64,000 nt of DNA. Source: an uncultured Clostridia bacterium (GTDB lineage Bacteria > Bacillota > Clostridia > Christensenellales > Borkfalkiaceae). Numbering within the stretch: the stretch's first letter is position 1; every line of letters begins with the position of its first letter. Made by a program: the position numbers and the translations under genes. Below the pieces are notes generated by a model, which was given only the letters and a program-made list of their open reading frames with translations, was not told where the DNA came from and did no database searches. Below are positions 56,499 to 64,000 of the stretch, piece by piece. The stretch spans positions 62,001-126,000 of the forward strand of contig CALVWW010000001.1 in NCBI GenBank assembly GCA_944368155.1, given 5' to 3'.

Positions 56499-56951
56499 TC
56501 AAAGCAGATATTCCCTGAGCTTGTCGGCAACAGCGGCCGTATGTTCGGTACTGTCGACAACTACCAGCACAGTGTCGTCGCCCGCAACGCTGCCGATTAT
56601 TTCATCGAGTTGCAGCGAATCGACGAAAGAGCCTCCCCCCTGTCCGTTACCGCGCATTGTTTTGATTACAATAAGATTATTTGCATGGTTTATGCTTATT
56701 ACCGATTCCCTGAAGAGGTTTATCATGCGCGGGCTGAGTTCTTCCTGCGCACCCTCAAGGCTGGCATATTTATACTTTTTTACCGAGCCTGAAACTTTGA
56801 AAAGTTTAAGGTCCTTGATATCGCGGGAGATGGTAGCCTGCGTAACATTGAAGTTGAGCTTATTGAGCTCACTGCAAAGCTCTTCCTGTGTTTCTATTTC
56901 GTTTTTAGATATGATTTCAAGAATTTTTGCCTGTCTTGCGTTTCTGTACAC
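56499..56951 (-). CDS. argR: Arginine repressor
   Basis: 150 residues, the standard length. The N-terminal winged helix is ILEIISKNEIETQEELCSEL and VTQATISRDIKDLKLFKV; the C-terminal hexamer/arginine domain has VGGDDTVLVVVDSTEHTAAV (in the form SVAGDDTVLVV). It represses arginine biosynthesis and activates catabolism in response to arginine; the gene is placed between nadK and recN, as in Bacillus (ahrC-recN). One base separates it from nadK. Confidence 0.95.
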   Translation of the reverse strand: MYRNARQAKILEIISKNEIETQEELCSELNKLNFNVTQATISRDIKDLKLFKVSGSVKKYKYASLEGAQEELSPRMINLFRESVISINHANNLIVIKTMRGNGQGGGSFVDSLQLDEIIGSVAGDDTVLVVVDSTEHTAAVADKLREYLL

Positions 56952-56952
56952 T

Positions 56953-57765
56953 TTATCTGCTCCATTTGCTCAGTTTTGACAACAGTTTATCGAAGAAGTT
57001 AACTCTATCAGAAACTATAAATTCTGTATAACAGTCTGATTTTTTAACATTCAATTCCAGATGTGATTCATATTCGCCGATTACAATACCGTCGACCGAT
57101 ACATTTACCGATGTATTTTCTTTATGATAAAGAACCTTAAGTTCCGACTCATCTGAGTATACAATCGGCCGCGAGTGCAGAGAATGTGCGCACAGCGGCG
57201 TGAGTATAAATGCGCTGATATCGGGGGTAAGTACCGAGCCGCCGGCTGCAAGCGAATATGCTGTAGAACCCGTGGGGGTGCTGACGATAATACCGTCGGA
57301 AAGATAGTTATCGACAAGCGAGCCGTCGATTGTCGCCGACAGGTTTATGGTGTTGCTGTATTTATTGCCATAGGTGCTTCTCTGGATTACAAGGTCGTTC
57401 AGAGCGAGAAAATTCTTCCCTTCAATATTGACCGAAAGCATACTGCGTCTTTCTGTAGAATATTCTCCTCTGCACAAAAGTTCAACGGCTTCGTCGAGCT
57501 TCTCCTGCTCAAACTCAGCAAGAAAACCTATATGGCCGTAATTTATTCCCATTATCTTTATACCGCGGCGCGCACACTCGGCAGCCATTGTAAGAATAGT
57601 TCCGTCGCCGCCGAGCACCATTAAAATTTCTATTCCCGTTAGTTCAGCAGGGGAACAGACGGCGCGGCAACCAATGCCGAACTCTGCAAGTTTCTGCCTA
57701 ATTCTGCCGACAAGCTTAAGGTTGTCGGGCAGGTAATTTTTATTAAAAGATATCCCCACTTCCAT
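56953..57765 (-). CDS. nadK: NAD kinase
   Basis: About 270 residues from the ATG at 57765 (MEVGISFNKNYLPDN); an upstream in-frame start at 57816 would include a hydrophobic leader that is really the promoter region. The GGDGT motif is in MVLGGDGTILT and the second signature in LNDLVIQRS, then IIVSTPTGSTAYSLAAGG. It makes NADP from NAD and ATP. The -10 element is only 10 bp from the ATG, so the leader is very short. Confidence 0.94.
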   Translation of the reverse strand: MEVGISFNKNYLPDNLKLVGRIRQKLAEFGIGCRAVCSPAELTGIEILMVLGGDGTILTMAAECARRGIKIMGINYGHIGFLAEFEQEKLDEAVELLCRGEYSTERRSMLSVNIEGKNFLALNDLVIQRSTYGNKYSNTINLSATIDGSLVDNYLSDGIIVSTPTGSTAYSLAAGGSVLTPDISAFILTPLCAHSLHSRPIVYSDESELKVLYHKENTSVNVSVDGIVIGEYESHLELNVKKSDCYTEFIVSDRVNFFDKLLSKLSKWSR

Positions 57766-57775
57766 ATCGATGAAT

Positions 57776-57804
57776 ATTATACAGCAAAATATGCAAATAT
57801 GCAA
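57776..57804 (-). promoter_or_regulatory. Promoter of nadK with a very short leader
   Basis: TTGCAT (57804-57799), 17 bp and TATAAT (57781-57776); the ATG follows after 10 bp. Expected leader: about 3 nt, with no ribosome site. Confidence 0.7.
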
Positions 57805-57851
57805 TAAAGTCTGCAAAATTTTTTGGTATTTTGCAGACTTTTTCTTTTAAA

Positions 57852-58607
57852 TCAAAGTTTAACGTTTTTAATCAGGTTTTCAAAATGCACGGCAGTTCCG
57901 TTTTTTTGCAACAATATGACATATTCCATATTTTTATCTCTGATTATCGGCGCATTTGTAAGTGCAATCGGGGCTAGGCCGCATTCGATGCTGAAATCAT
58001 AAATTTTTTTTATTATGTCTCTGTGCTTATCTGCACCGCGCACTATACCGTTTTTTCCGACTGTGCGGCTCTCGCACTCAAACTGCGGTTTAATTAGTGC
58101 GAGTACGTATTTTGCGTGGCATAGTACTTCGCAAACAGGCTTTATAAGATATGTAAGAGATATGAAGCTGACATCAATAACTATCCCGTCAAGCTCTTCT
58201 TCAAATAAACCGGGAGATAGATTTCTGGCATTGAAGTTATCTATCACCACCACATTTTTATCGAGAAGAGACTTATCGAGCTGGCTTTCTCCTACGTCAA
58301 TACAGTATACTTTTTTAGCTCCCGATTTTAAAAGGCAATCGGTAAACCCTCCCGTACTCGCCCCTAAATCGGCAAAAACTTTGCCTTCAACGGAAAAATC
58401 AAAGTCGCATAGGGCCTTATGCAATTTGTATCCACCGGCAGAGACAAAAGAAATTTTCTCGTCGTCTGTAGTTACGTCATCCCCTTCTTTAACGTCATAA
58501 GAAGCTGGACGGACGACGCCGTTCACGCGCACTATTCCGCGTCCGATTGCTGCGGCAGCCTTGCTGCGCGAACCGAATTTTTCAGCAAGATATTTATCCA
58601 ATCTCAT
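57852..58607 (-). CDS. TlyA family rRNA methyltransferase/hemolysin-like protein
   Basis: 251 residues. S4 RNA-binding domain (MRLDKYLAEKFGSRSKAAAA) then an FtsJ-like methyltransferase with the K-D-K-E-type residues in VFADLGASTGGFTDCLLKSG, YCIDVG and DGIVIDVSFISLTYLI plus ALIKPQFEC. TlyA methylates ribosomal RNA 2'-O positions. Its ATG overlaps the dxs stop by 4 bp; dxs-tlyA-nadK-argR-recN is the normal order. Confidence 0.94.
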   Translation of the reverse strand: MRLDKYLAEKFGSRSKAAAAIGRGIVRVNGVVRPASYDVKEGDDVTTDDEKISFVSAGGYKLHKALCDFDFSVEGKVFADLGASTGGFTDCLLKSGAKKVYCIDVGESQLDKSLLDKNVVVIDNFNARNLSPGLFEEELDGIVIDVSFISLTYLIKPVCEVLCHAKYVLALIKPQFECESRTVGKNGIVRGADKHRDIIKKIYDFSIECGLAPIALTNAPIIRDKNMEYVILLQKNGTAVHFENLIKNVKL

Positions 58608-60334
58608 ATAAGTGTTTTAATATATGCCACAATTTCATTTACATCCAGCCCGTAACTGTCCATCAGTTCTTCAACGTTTCCGTGTTCGATAAATTTATCT
58701 TTATATGCGAATATTTTTACGGTGCGTTTACTATCCGAGTAATACGAGGCTATCATTGAACCAAAGCCTCCGATTAGCATATTGTCTTCAATGGTAACAA
58801 TATTGCTCTCCTTAAGTCCTTCAAGCATACGATAATCAAGAGGTTTTACAAATCTTGCATTGATTACGGCAGGCGCTTTTCCGCAAGACTCCTGTATGCA
58901 GCCGCTTGATTTCAGAGCGCGCGTTAAAGCTCTTTCCCCGCATGCAAGTATTGCAACAGAACAATCGCCCTTCTGCGAAATTTCCCACTTCCCAATTTCA
59001 ATATCGTTATTTCCGCCAAATTCATGCGAGCATGCGCGCGGATATCTAATTGCAAGAGGTCCTTGATATGTGGCGCTGAATTCAAGCATTGCGGCAAATT
59101 CGGATATGTCCTTCGGCACAGCTATTGTCAGATTGGGAATGAACGTCAAAAACGAGAGGTCAAATACTCCCTGATGCGTTTCACCGTCTGCTCCGCTTAC
59201 TCCTGCCCTGTCTATGCAGATGGTTACAGGCAGATTCTGACTGCAGATATCCAGTACTATGCCGTCAAACGAACGCTGTAAAAATGTTGAATAAACTGCG
59301 TAATAAGGCTTGTAGCCCTGGGTAGCCATAGCTGCACACAAAACGGCTGCGTGCTCTTCGCAAATTCCGACGTCTATCGACCTGTCGGGATATTTTTCGA
59401 AAAATTGACTTAGTCCCAGGCTTCCCGTCATAGCGGCAGTCACCGCTACAATTTTATCGTTGCTTGCGGCAAGTTCAGTAAGTTTCTCGCCCAAAACTTC
59501 CGAGTATTCCGTCGTGCCGATAGAGCAGGAATCGGCAATACCGTGGGTCGCTTCGGGGTCGTCCTCGCACAGCGGATATCCCTTCCCCTTTTTTGTCATA
59601 ACATGCAGTATGACGCTTCCATCTTTAAGCTTTTCCTTCACTTTTTTAAGCTCGCTTATCATAGCGGCAACATCATTGCCGTTATAAACGCCGTCATACT
59701 CCAATCCAAAGCGTTCAAAAATGCCGGCTCTGCGGTTTTTATGATACCTTTCTTCCACATCGTTTTTCAACGCTTCAAGATATTCATGCATACTGCCTAC
59801 CGTGGGGGAGATAGACATTCCGTTGTCATTTAAAATTATCAGTATATTAGTTTTCAGTTGCTTCAGGCTGTTAAAAGCCTCGTATACAAGTCCGTTGTTG
59901 AATGAACCGTCTCCTATCAACGCTATCACATTAAAATTTTCGCCGGAAAGGTCGCGAGCCTTTGCAATGCCCAATGCGGCAGAAATCGAGGTGCCGGCAT
60001 GCCCTGTGTTATAGCAGTCAAATTCACTCTCACTGCGTTTAGGAAAACCGGAAAGGCCGCCGCGCCTTCTCAGCGAAGAAAATTTATCGGCTCTGACCGA
60101 AAGTATTTTGTGCGCATAACACTGATGCCCTACATCAAAAATTATTTTATCTTTCGGAAAGTCGAATACATAATGCAGAGCAACCGTGAGTTCCACAACA
60201 CCGAGATTTGACGAAAGATGCCCTCCGTTTTCCATAACCGAGCCTATTATCTGCGTCCGTAACCGCCCGCAAAGATTTTCAAGCTCTTCCATGCTCATAG
60301 CCTTGAGCTCTTTGCCGGAAATATTATCCATCAA
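58604..60334 (-). CDS. dxs: 1-deoxy-D-xylulose-5-phosphate synthase
   Basis: 576 residues, shorter than the usual 620-640. It condenses pyruvate and glyceraldehyde 3-phosphate with thiamine diphosphate, the first step of the MEP isoprenoid pathway. Seen: SSNLGVVELTVALHYVFD, DVGHQCYAHKILS, ALIGDGSFNNGLVYEAF (ThDP/Mg site), the catalytic Glu in GICEEHAAVLCAAMA and TICIDRAGVSGADGETHQG. It is part of the block with ispA and the OLE RNA. AAGGGG precedes ATG 60334. Confidence 0.96.
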   Translation of the reverse strand: MMDNISGKELKAMSMEELENLCGRLRTQIIGSVMENGGHLSSNLGVVELTVALHYVFDFPKDKIIFDVGHQCYAHKILSVRADKFSSLRRRGGLSGFPKRSESEFDCYNTGHAGTSISAALGIAKARDLSGENFNVIALIGDGSFNNGLVYEAFNSLKQLKTNILIILNDNGMSISPTVGSMHEYLEALKNDVEERYHKNRRAGIFERFGLEYDGVYNGNDVAAMISELKKVKEKLKDGSVILHVMTKKGKGYPLCEDDPEATHGIADSCSIGTTEYSEVLGEKLTELAASNDKIVAVTAAMTGSLGLSQFFEKYPDRSIDVGICEEHAAVLCAAMATQGYKPYYAVYSTFLQRSFDGIVLDICSQNLPVTICIDRAGVSGADGETHQGVFDLSFLTFIPNLTIAVPKDISEFAAMLEFSATYQGPLAIRYPRACSHEFGGNNDIEIGKWEISQKGDCSVAILACGERALTRALKSSGCIQESCGKAPAVINARFVKPLDYRMLEGLKESNIVTIEDNMLIGGFGSMIASYYSDSKRTVKIFAYKDKFIEHGNVEELMDSYGLDVNEIVAYIKTLI

Positions 60335-60357
60335 TTAAAAAACTACCCCTTTGAAAC

Positions 60358-61062
60358 TCACTTTTCTTTTACAAAGAATGTGGTGAACTTTGCAAACGCA
60401 AATGCAATCTTGCTGTTGTACTTTATCGAAATAGGTTTGCCGAAGGCCTTGCCTCCGACAGTCAGCGCACCAATAACAGCACTTACGAGAATGGATGCCG
60501 CGATGCCCTCGATCGAGCCTTCGGCAAAGCCGAAATACGCAGCAAGCACGGCGCCCGCTGAACCGCTTACAATACCGCAGATATCGCCGATTACATCCGA
60601 GAAAATGCTGGCTATCTTTTCAGCATGTTTGCAGAAAGTTACGGCACGTCTTGCTCCTCTAATCTTGCGCGAGGCCATTGCGTTGAAACCGTCTACATCA
60701 CATGACACAACAGCGTTTGCAATTATGTCGCAGCCGATATTCAGAATCAGCAATACAGCCAACACCGTTATGCAGATGTAAACCGGACTGTCGTTTACGG
60801 CTATTTCAGTCAAAAAACTGAAGAGAACGCTTAAGAAAAAGGAAAGGACGAGTATCGTAAGCCCCCAGCTTAGCCACACGGGCACCCTTTTCTTCTTCTT
60901 TCCTCTCCGCTTTTTATTATTGCTTTTTCCCTTTACAGCGTTTACTGAGCTTTCCCCTTGCCGGATTTCATAGTCCTTATTATCGCGGCCGGAAGCGCAA
61001 CTTTCTTCTGTATTTTCAGAAGCTGCAGAAGTATTAAATTGATGCTGTTCGCTTTCATTCAT
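60358..61062 (-). CDS. oapA: OLE-associated membrane protein OapA
   Basis: 234 residues. A hydrophilic start (about 1-60, ending in a basic NNKKRRGKKKKR stretch) is followed by four predicted membrane helices: VWLSWGLTILVLSFFLSVLF, VYICITVLAVLLILNIGCD, the region GDICGIVSGSAGAVLAAYFG and IAASILVSAVIGALTVGG. The loop FNAMASRKIRGARRAVTFCKHAEKIASIF (quoted in parts) is basic, and SDVIGD has the DxxxD spacing that I recall as typical of OapA. OapA binds OLE RNA and brings it to the membrane. Its place directly behind the OLE RNA and before dxs is the diagnostic synteny. Confidence 0.85.
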   Translation of the reverse strand: MNESEQHQFNTSAASENTEESCASGRDNKDYEIRQGESSVNAVKGKSNNKKRRGKKKKRVPVWLSWGLTILVLSFFLSVLFSFLTEIAVNDSPVYICITVLAVLLILNIGCDIIANAVVSCDVDGFNAMASRKIRGARRAVTFCKHAEKIASIFSDVIGDICGIVSGSAGAVLAAYFGFAEGSIEGIAASILVSAVIGALTVGGKAFGKPISIKYNSKIAFAFAKFTTFFVKEK

Positions 61063-61076
61063 AAAACTTTCCGATA

Positions 61077-61107
61077 AATTAAAATACGCACAATCTGATT
61101 GTGCGTA
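61077..61107 (-). terminator. Terminator at the OLE RNA 3' end
   Basis: On the minus strand TACGCACAAT, loop CAG and ATTGTGCGTA form a 10-bp perfect stem followed by TTTTAATTT. oapA begins 15 bp further, so oapA expression would need read-through or another promoter. Confidence 0.85.
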
Positions 61108-61672
61108 AAAAAGTCAATATAAAGTGGCTTATATTAAATAAACTTTGCGGCTTTAGGTTCGGTAGGATTTCCCCCGTGCTCACTTCCCGTCGCCGAAGAA
61201 GCAGTTTCCTTTTAAGAGCCCGGTCGCACAGTTGCCTTGTGCGAAACCGAATCGCCACTGAGTCCACACCGTAATCTCTAATACGTTGACAGTCTAGAAG
61301 CTTTCCTTGACAGCTATTGCAGGGTTTATCCTCTTTTGCAGCACCAATTTCAAACAGCGATAGCTCATACGGCATGGCCGCGCCGGACGTGCTTTGTTCT
61401 GTTATCCGCTGGCACCACTCAAGGCAGGCTACTCTGTGCCGAGCTTGCGCCTGGCAGCAGGTTTATCCGCAAAATGCGGCCTCCGCGGTAAATGGGTTGA
61501 CTGTCATATGCCATTATGCAGTTCCCATAGACCTTTACTCCCAGCATTCACCCGCTTTTGGGCAAAGCAAGCAAATACCAGAAACTTCATAGTTATGCCC
61601 TTCGACGGTCTTTTAACCCCGCCTTCACGTCTGCAATATCTGACTAGAATACTGCGCCACTGAATATTACTA
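61080..61672 (-). ncRNA. ole: OLE RNA (ornate, large, extremophilic RNA)
   Basis: About 590 nt of GC-balanced, structured sequence with no credible gene, on the minus strand between ispA and oapA. This is exactly the position of OLE RNA in other Firmicutes (folD-ispA-ole-oapA-dxs-tlyA), and the size fits the usual 600 nt. It has its own promoter and an intrinsic terminator. Hairpins such as TCGCACA/TGTGCGA (61224-61244) are visible. OLE RNA forms a membrane ribonucleoprotein with OapA that helps growth under stress (cold, alcohol, Mg). Identified from synteny, size and partner, not by covariance search. Confidence 0.85.
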
Positions 61673-61677
61673 TTAAT

Positions 61678-61706
61678 ATATTATCACATGCAGTAAAAAA
61701 TGTCAA
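61678..61706 (-). promoter_or_regulatory. Promoter of OLE RNA
   Basis: TTGACA (61706-61701), 17 bp and TAATAT (61683-61678), just after the ispA stop codon. It gives a start near 61671. Confidence 0.75.
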
Positions 61707-61715
61707 ATAAATTTT

Positions 61716-62594
61716 TCAATTCTCACGGTAGCGCACAAATGCCACAATGTCGCGCATGAAGGAAGTATCCCCCTCTATTCCGTCGAGCATCCTGAGGCAT
61801 CGGTCAAACATGATATCGGCGTAAACACGGCATTGGTCTGTACCGTAGAACGTTACATAGGTGAGTTTATTTTCCTGCTTGTCCTTGCCTGAGGTTTTTC
61901 CAAGGTTTTTGAACGAACCCTCTTCGTCGAGAATATCGTCGACAAGCTGGAAAAGTCTGCCCAAATCTTCGCCGAATTGCCGAAGCTCCAAAAAATATCT
62001 GCCACCCGCAAGAATGGCGGGCACTGCAACCGCAGCAGATATGAGCTTGCCCGTCTTATTTTTCACTATATAGTCGAGCATGTCGCCGTCTTTGATATTT
62101 TTTTCTGAGCAATACAAATCTGCCGACTGGCCTGCAATCATGCCTTTTACGCCTGCACAATCGCACATAAATTTTGCAGCGTCGGCATAGAGCTTACCGT
62201 CTGCACAACGCTCAAAAAGAGTATAATATGCAGTATTCAGCAATCCGTCGCCGGCGAGCACTGCATTCCCGGCCCCATATACTTTGTGATTCGAAGGCCT
62301 GCCGCGGCGGAAGTCGTCGTTATCCATTTCAGGAAGGTCGTCATGAATGAGCGAATATGTGTGTATGAGCTCCAAAGCAAGTGCATAATCCTCTATTCCG
62401 CAGTTTTTTGCACCGACAAGCTCGGCAGAAGCAAGCATGAGCACAGGGCGAACTCGCTTACCGCCGCTTTTTAAGCTGTATTTCAGACTTTCGTCGAGTA
62501 TTGCCGGCTTGCACTCGAGCTCATCATAAAATTTTTTCAGTCGCGCTTCAAACGAGGCGAGATATTCCCCGTATTTTTCTTTGAATGAATACAA
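61716..62594 (-). CDS. ispA: Polyprenyl (farnesyl) diphosphate synthase
   Basis: 292 residues. First Asp-rich motif SLIHDDLPEMDNDDFRRG (DDxxxxD type of bacterial FPP synthases, residues about 85-100) and second FQLVDDILDEEG; also GGKRVRPVLMLASAEL, and KTGKLISAAVAVPAILAGG. The residue pattern before the first motif (ELIHTYSLIHDD) is of the short-chain type, so the product is probably farnesyl or geranylgeranyl diphosphate. It lies with dxs in the same block and precedes the OLE RNA. It follows folD by 6 bp; xseA and xseB, often between them, are missing. Confidence 0.94.
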   Translation of the reverse strand: MYSFKEKYGEYLASFEARLKKFYDELECKPAILDESLKYSLKSGGKRVRPVLMLASAELVGAKNCGIEDYALALELIHTYSLIHDDLPEMDNDDFRRGRPSNHKVYGAGNAVLAGDGLLNTAYYTLFERCADGKLYADAAKFMCDCAGVKGMIAGQSADLYCSEKNIKDGDMLDYIVKNKTGKLISAAVAVPAILAGGRYFLELRQFGEDLGRLFQLVDDILDEEGSFKNLGKTSGKDKQENKLTYVTFYGTDQCRVYADIMFDRCLRMLDGIEGDTSFMRDIVAFVRYREN

Positions 62595-62600
62595 AGCAGG

Positions 62601-63446
62601 TCAGCTCCTTGTTGCGGAAAGATATGTGTTGTACATCAGCATTGTTATGGTCATAGGGCCAACGCCGCCCGGAACGGGGGTTATGTAGGAGCACTTAGCT
62701 TTTACATTTTCAAAGTCGACGTCACCGCACAACTTTCCGTTTTCATCGCGGTCCATACCCACGTCGATAACTACCGCTCCCTCTTTTACCATGTCTTCCG
62801 TTACAAATTTAGCTTTGCCAAGGGCAGCGACGATTATGTCGGCTCCGGCGCATATTTCCTTTAGATTTTTAGTTTTGCTGTGGCAGAGCGTGACTGTTGC
62901 ATTTGCGTTTGTAAGCAACATTGCCATCGGCTTCCCGACTATATTAGAACGGCCGATAACAACTGCACTCTTGCCGGAGATGCCGATATTTTCGCTTTCA
63001 AGCATCTTCATGACTCCGTTTGGCGTACAAGCTACGAGGCAAGGCTCATTCATGGCAAGTTTACCAATGTTTTCGGCAGAAAAACCGTCGACATCCTTTG
63101 AAAACGGGATGAGTTCGAGTATTCTCTTCGCATCGAGCTGCGAAGGCAGAGGAAGCTGAACAAGTATTCCGTTTATCTTATTATCAACAGAAAGACTCCT
63201 GATGAGTTCTTCCACCCTCGACTGGGCTGTATCCTTGTCGAGGTAGTATGCAAAAGATTTTATTCCAACTTCTTCGCATGCCCTGATTTTGTTTCTCACA
63301 TATACCTGCGAAGCGGGGTCTTCACCCACAAGCACAACGGCAAGTCCTATCTCTTTGCCGCTTTCACTCTTATATTCTTCAATTTTTTTCTTTATATCCA
63401 TGCGCATTTCGTGCGCAAGTTTTTTGCCATCGATAATTTTAAACAT
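62601..63446 (-). CDS. folD: Methylenetetrahydrofolate dehydrogenase/cyclohydrolase
   Basis: About 281 residues from the ATG at 63446 (MFKIIDGKKLAHEMRMDIKK), which follows AAGGAGGGGG; a start at 63557 would add 37 residues unlike the family. Signature parts: VGEDPASQVYVRNKIRACEEVG with the catalytic Lys, GILVQLPLP, KDVDGFSAENIGKL, AVVIGRSNIVGKPMAMLL and TPVPGGVGPMTITML. It interconverts 5,10-methylene- and 10-formyl-tetrahydrofolate. Placed after nusB as in Bacillus. Confidence 0.96.
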   Translation of the reverse strand: MFKIIDGKKLAHEMRMDIKKKIEEYKSESGKEIGLAVVLVGEDPASQVYVRNKIRACEEVGIKSFAYYLDKDTAQSRVEELIRSLSVDNKINGILVQLPLPSQLDAKRILELIPFSKDVDGFSAENIGKLAMNEPCLVACTPNGVMKMLESENIGISGKSAVVIGRSNIVGKPMAMLLTNANATVTLCHSKTKNLKEICAGADIIVAALGKAKFVTEDMVKEGAVVIDVGMDRDENGKLCGDVDFENVKAKCSYITPVPGGVGPMTITMLMYNTYLSATRS

Positions 63447-63477
63447 CGGCGGCCCCCTCCTTACAAATAAAAATTTC

Positions 63478-63876
63478 TTACTGTTTGTCCGCGATGACCG
63501 ACGAAAGTATGCCGCTGATAAATGACGCGGACTTTCCGGAAGAGTAGCGCGAGGCAATGTTTGCCGCCTCGCTCACCGAGACTTTGTCGGGAATATCGTC
63601 ACAATACATGATTTCGGCAACGGCTATAAACAGTACACTCCTGTCAGCGGGAAACAGGCGTACTTCAGGGAAAGCGACCGATTTACTGTCTATTACCGAA
63701 GAAATCTCATCCTGGTGCTCTTCAATAAGCGTAAGCAGCCTGTCGCAGTACTTTACGTCGTCCTCGTTAAGTTCGCCGGCTTTGTATAAACCGAGCCTGA
63801 AGCTTTTATCCACAGGCTGAACAAATTGTGAAGAAAATAATATTTTAAATAAAGTTTCTCTTGCCTTAGCTCTCAT
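63478..63876 (-). CDS. nusB: Transcription antitermination factor NusB
   Basis: 132 residues, all helical, standard length. The start RAKARETLFKILFSSQFVQ and the C-terminal VSVSEAANIASRYSSGKSASFISGIL (in parts) are typical. It binds boxA with NusE in rRNA antitermination. It lies between an asp23-like gene and folD, the usual Firmicutes order. The end of the gene is 32 bp before the folD start. Confidence 0.93.
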   Translation of the reverse strand: MRAKARETLFKILFSSQFVQPVDKSFRLGLYKAGELNEDDVKYCDRLLTLIEEHQDEISSVIDSKSVAFPEVRLFPADRSVLFIAVAEIMYCDDIPDKVSVSEAANIASRYSSGKSASFISGILSSVIADKQ

Positions 63877-63901
63877 ATGCGTCCCGTAAAAGCAAAAACA
63901 T

Positions 63902-63935
63902 TCCCTTTGCCGTTAAAATACAAAGGGAACATTTA
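63902..63935 (-). terminator. Terminator between asp23-like gene and nusB
   Basis: TTCCCTTTG and CAAAGGGAA (9-bp stem) followed on the minus strand by TGTTTTTG. It lies between the stop codon of the asp23-like gene and the nusB start. Confidence 0.75.
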
Positions 63936-63939
63936 TGCT

Positions 63940-64000
63940 TATGCTAAATTATCAGGAAAATCGACGTCCTGAATATGCACGTTGATTTTATCCACTTTGA
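63940..64000 (-). CDS. Asp23/Gls24 family protein, C-terminal end (cut by window edge)
   Basis: The last 19 codons are visible: KVDKINVHIQDVDFPDNLA, then TAA (63942-63940). The pattern VxxVNVHVxDVxFP is typical of the end of Asp23/Gls24 (YqhY-like) envelope-stress proteins, which lie just upstream of nusB in Firmicutes. The rest of the gene is outside the window. Confidence 0.65.

Noticed and set aside
58111-58137. GGCATAGTACTTCGC as a copy of the 24-bp element
   Set aside because: Lies in tlyA, only the first half matches and the spacing is different.
61079-61592. Several open frames (98 and 91 residues) in the region between oapA and ispA
   Set aside because: They overlap each other on both strands, have no ribosome sites and fall in the structured OLE RNA region.
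61080-61672. RNase P RNA, tmRNA or SRP RNA
   Set aside because: None of the conserved blocks I know for these RNAs (GAGGAAAGTCC, the tmRNA tag and tRNA-like ends, the SRP GGAAGCAGC tip) is present; context and size match OLE RNA instead.

Overview
The window looks like a chromosomal segment of an endospore-forming member of the Clostridia (Firmicutes). It carries spo0A, spoIVB, gerW/ytfJ and a ytfI-like gene, a Bacillus/Clostridium-type lexA, and the clostridial gene order scpB-scpA-M50 protease-lysA-dacF. Glycogen genes, moderate GC and strong AAGGAGG ribosome sites fit a gut-type anaerobe; no species can be named from sequence alone.

Region 1 (1-10.8 kb) is the right part of a contractile-tail (P2/Mu-like) prophage: end of the tape measure, LysM and gpD-like hub proteins, baseplate W/J/I, tail fibre, holin-like proteins and a hicAB toxin-antitoxin pair. 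It ends at a tRNA 3'-end fragment (10732-10756) that is most likely the attachment site. Region 2 (11-26.9 kb) is host DNA: unrecognised genes, an M29 aminopeptidase, an RlmI-like methyltransferase, a heterodimeric ABC exporter, an ABC-F protein, spo0A, polA and coaE, with two tRNA-Leu genes.

Region 3 (about 27.04-34.1 kb) is an integrated mobilizable element directly after tRNA-Leu(AAG). It has a MobV relaxase, a pMV158-like oriT, an array of covarying hairpins, a MarR-controlled cargo operon with two radical-SAM proteins and a flavin protein, and a large serine recombinase. Region 4 (34.2-41.4 kb) has an HMA-type metal-binding protein and the glycogen genes glgC-glgD-glgA-glgP.

Region 5 (41.4-45.4 kb) looks like the replication terminus: gene orientation switches from mostly plus to almost all minus, and a dif-like site (41942-41969) lies beside a Xer tyrosine recombinase gene; hflX and lexA follow. 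Region 6 (45.4-64 kb, minus strand) is a conserved block running, in transcription order, asp23-nusB-folD-ispA-[OLE RNA]-oapA-dxs-tlyA-nadK-argR-recN-spoIVB-SpoIIM-like-dacF-lysA-M50-scpA-scpB-ytfI-gerW-dacB-rluB.

The most notable observations are a probable OLE RNA with its partner oapA at 61.08-61.67 kb; a Spo0A whose phosphoryl-acceptor Asp56 is Asn and whose acidic pocket is lost; the dif/terminus locus; the covarying hairpin array next to oriT; a 24-bp interspersed palindromic element present five times in one orientation; several promoters placed so that the mRNA would start at or next to the start codon; and a relaxase gene whose ribosome site points at an AUA codon.
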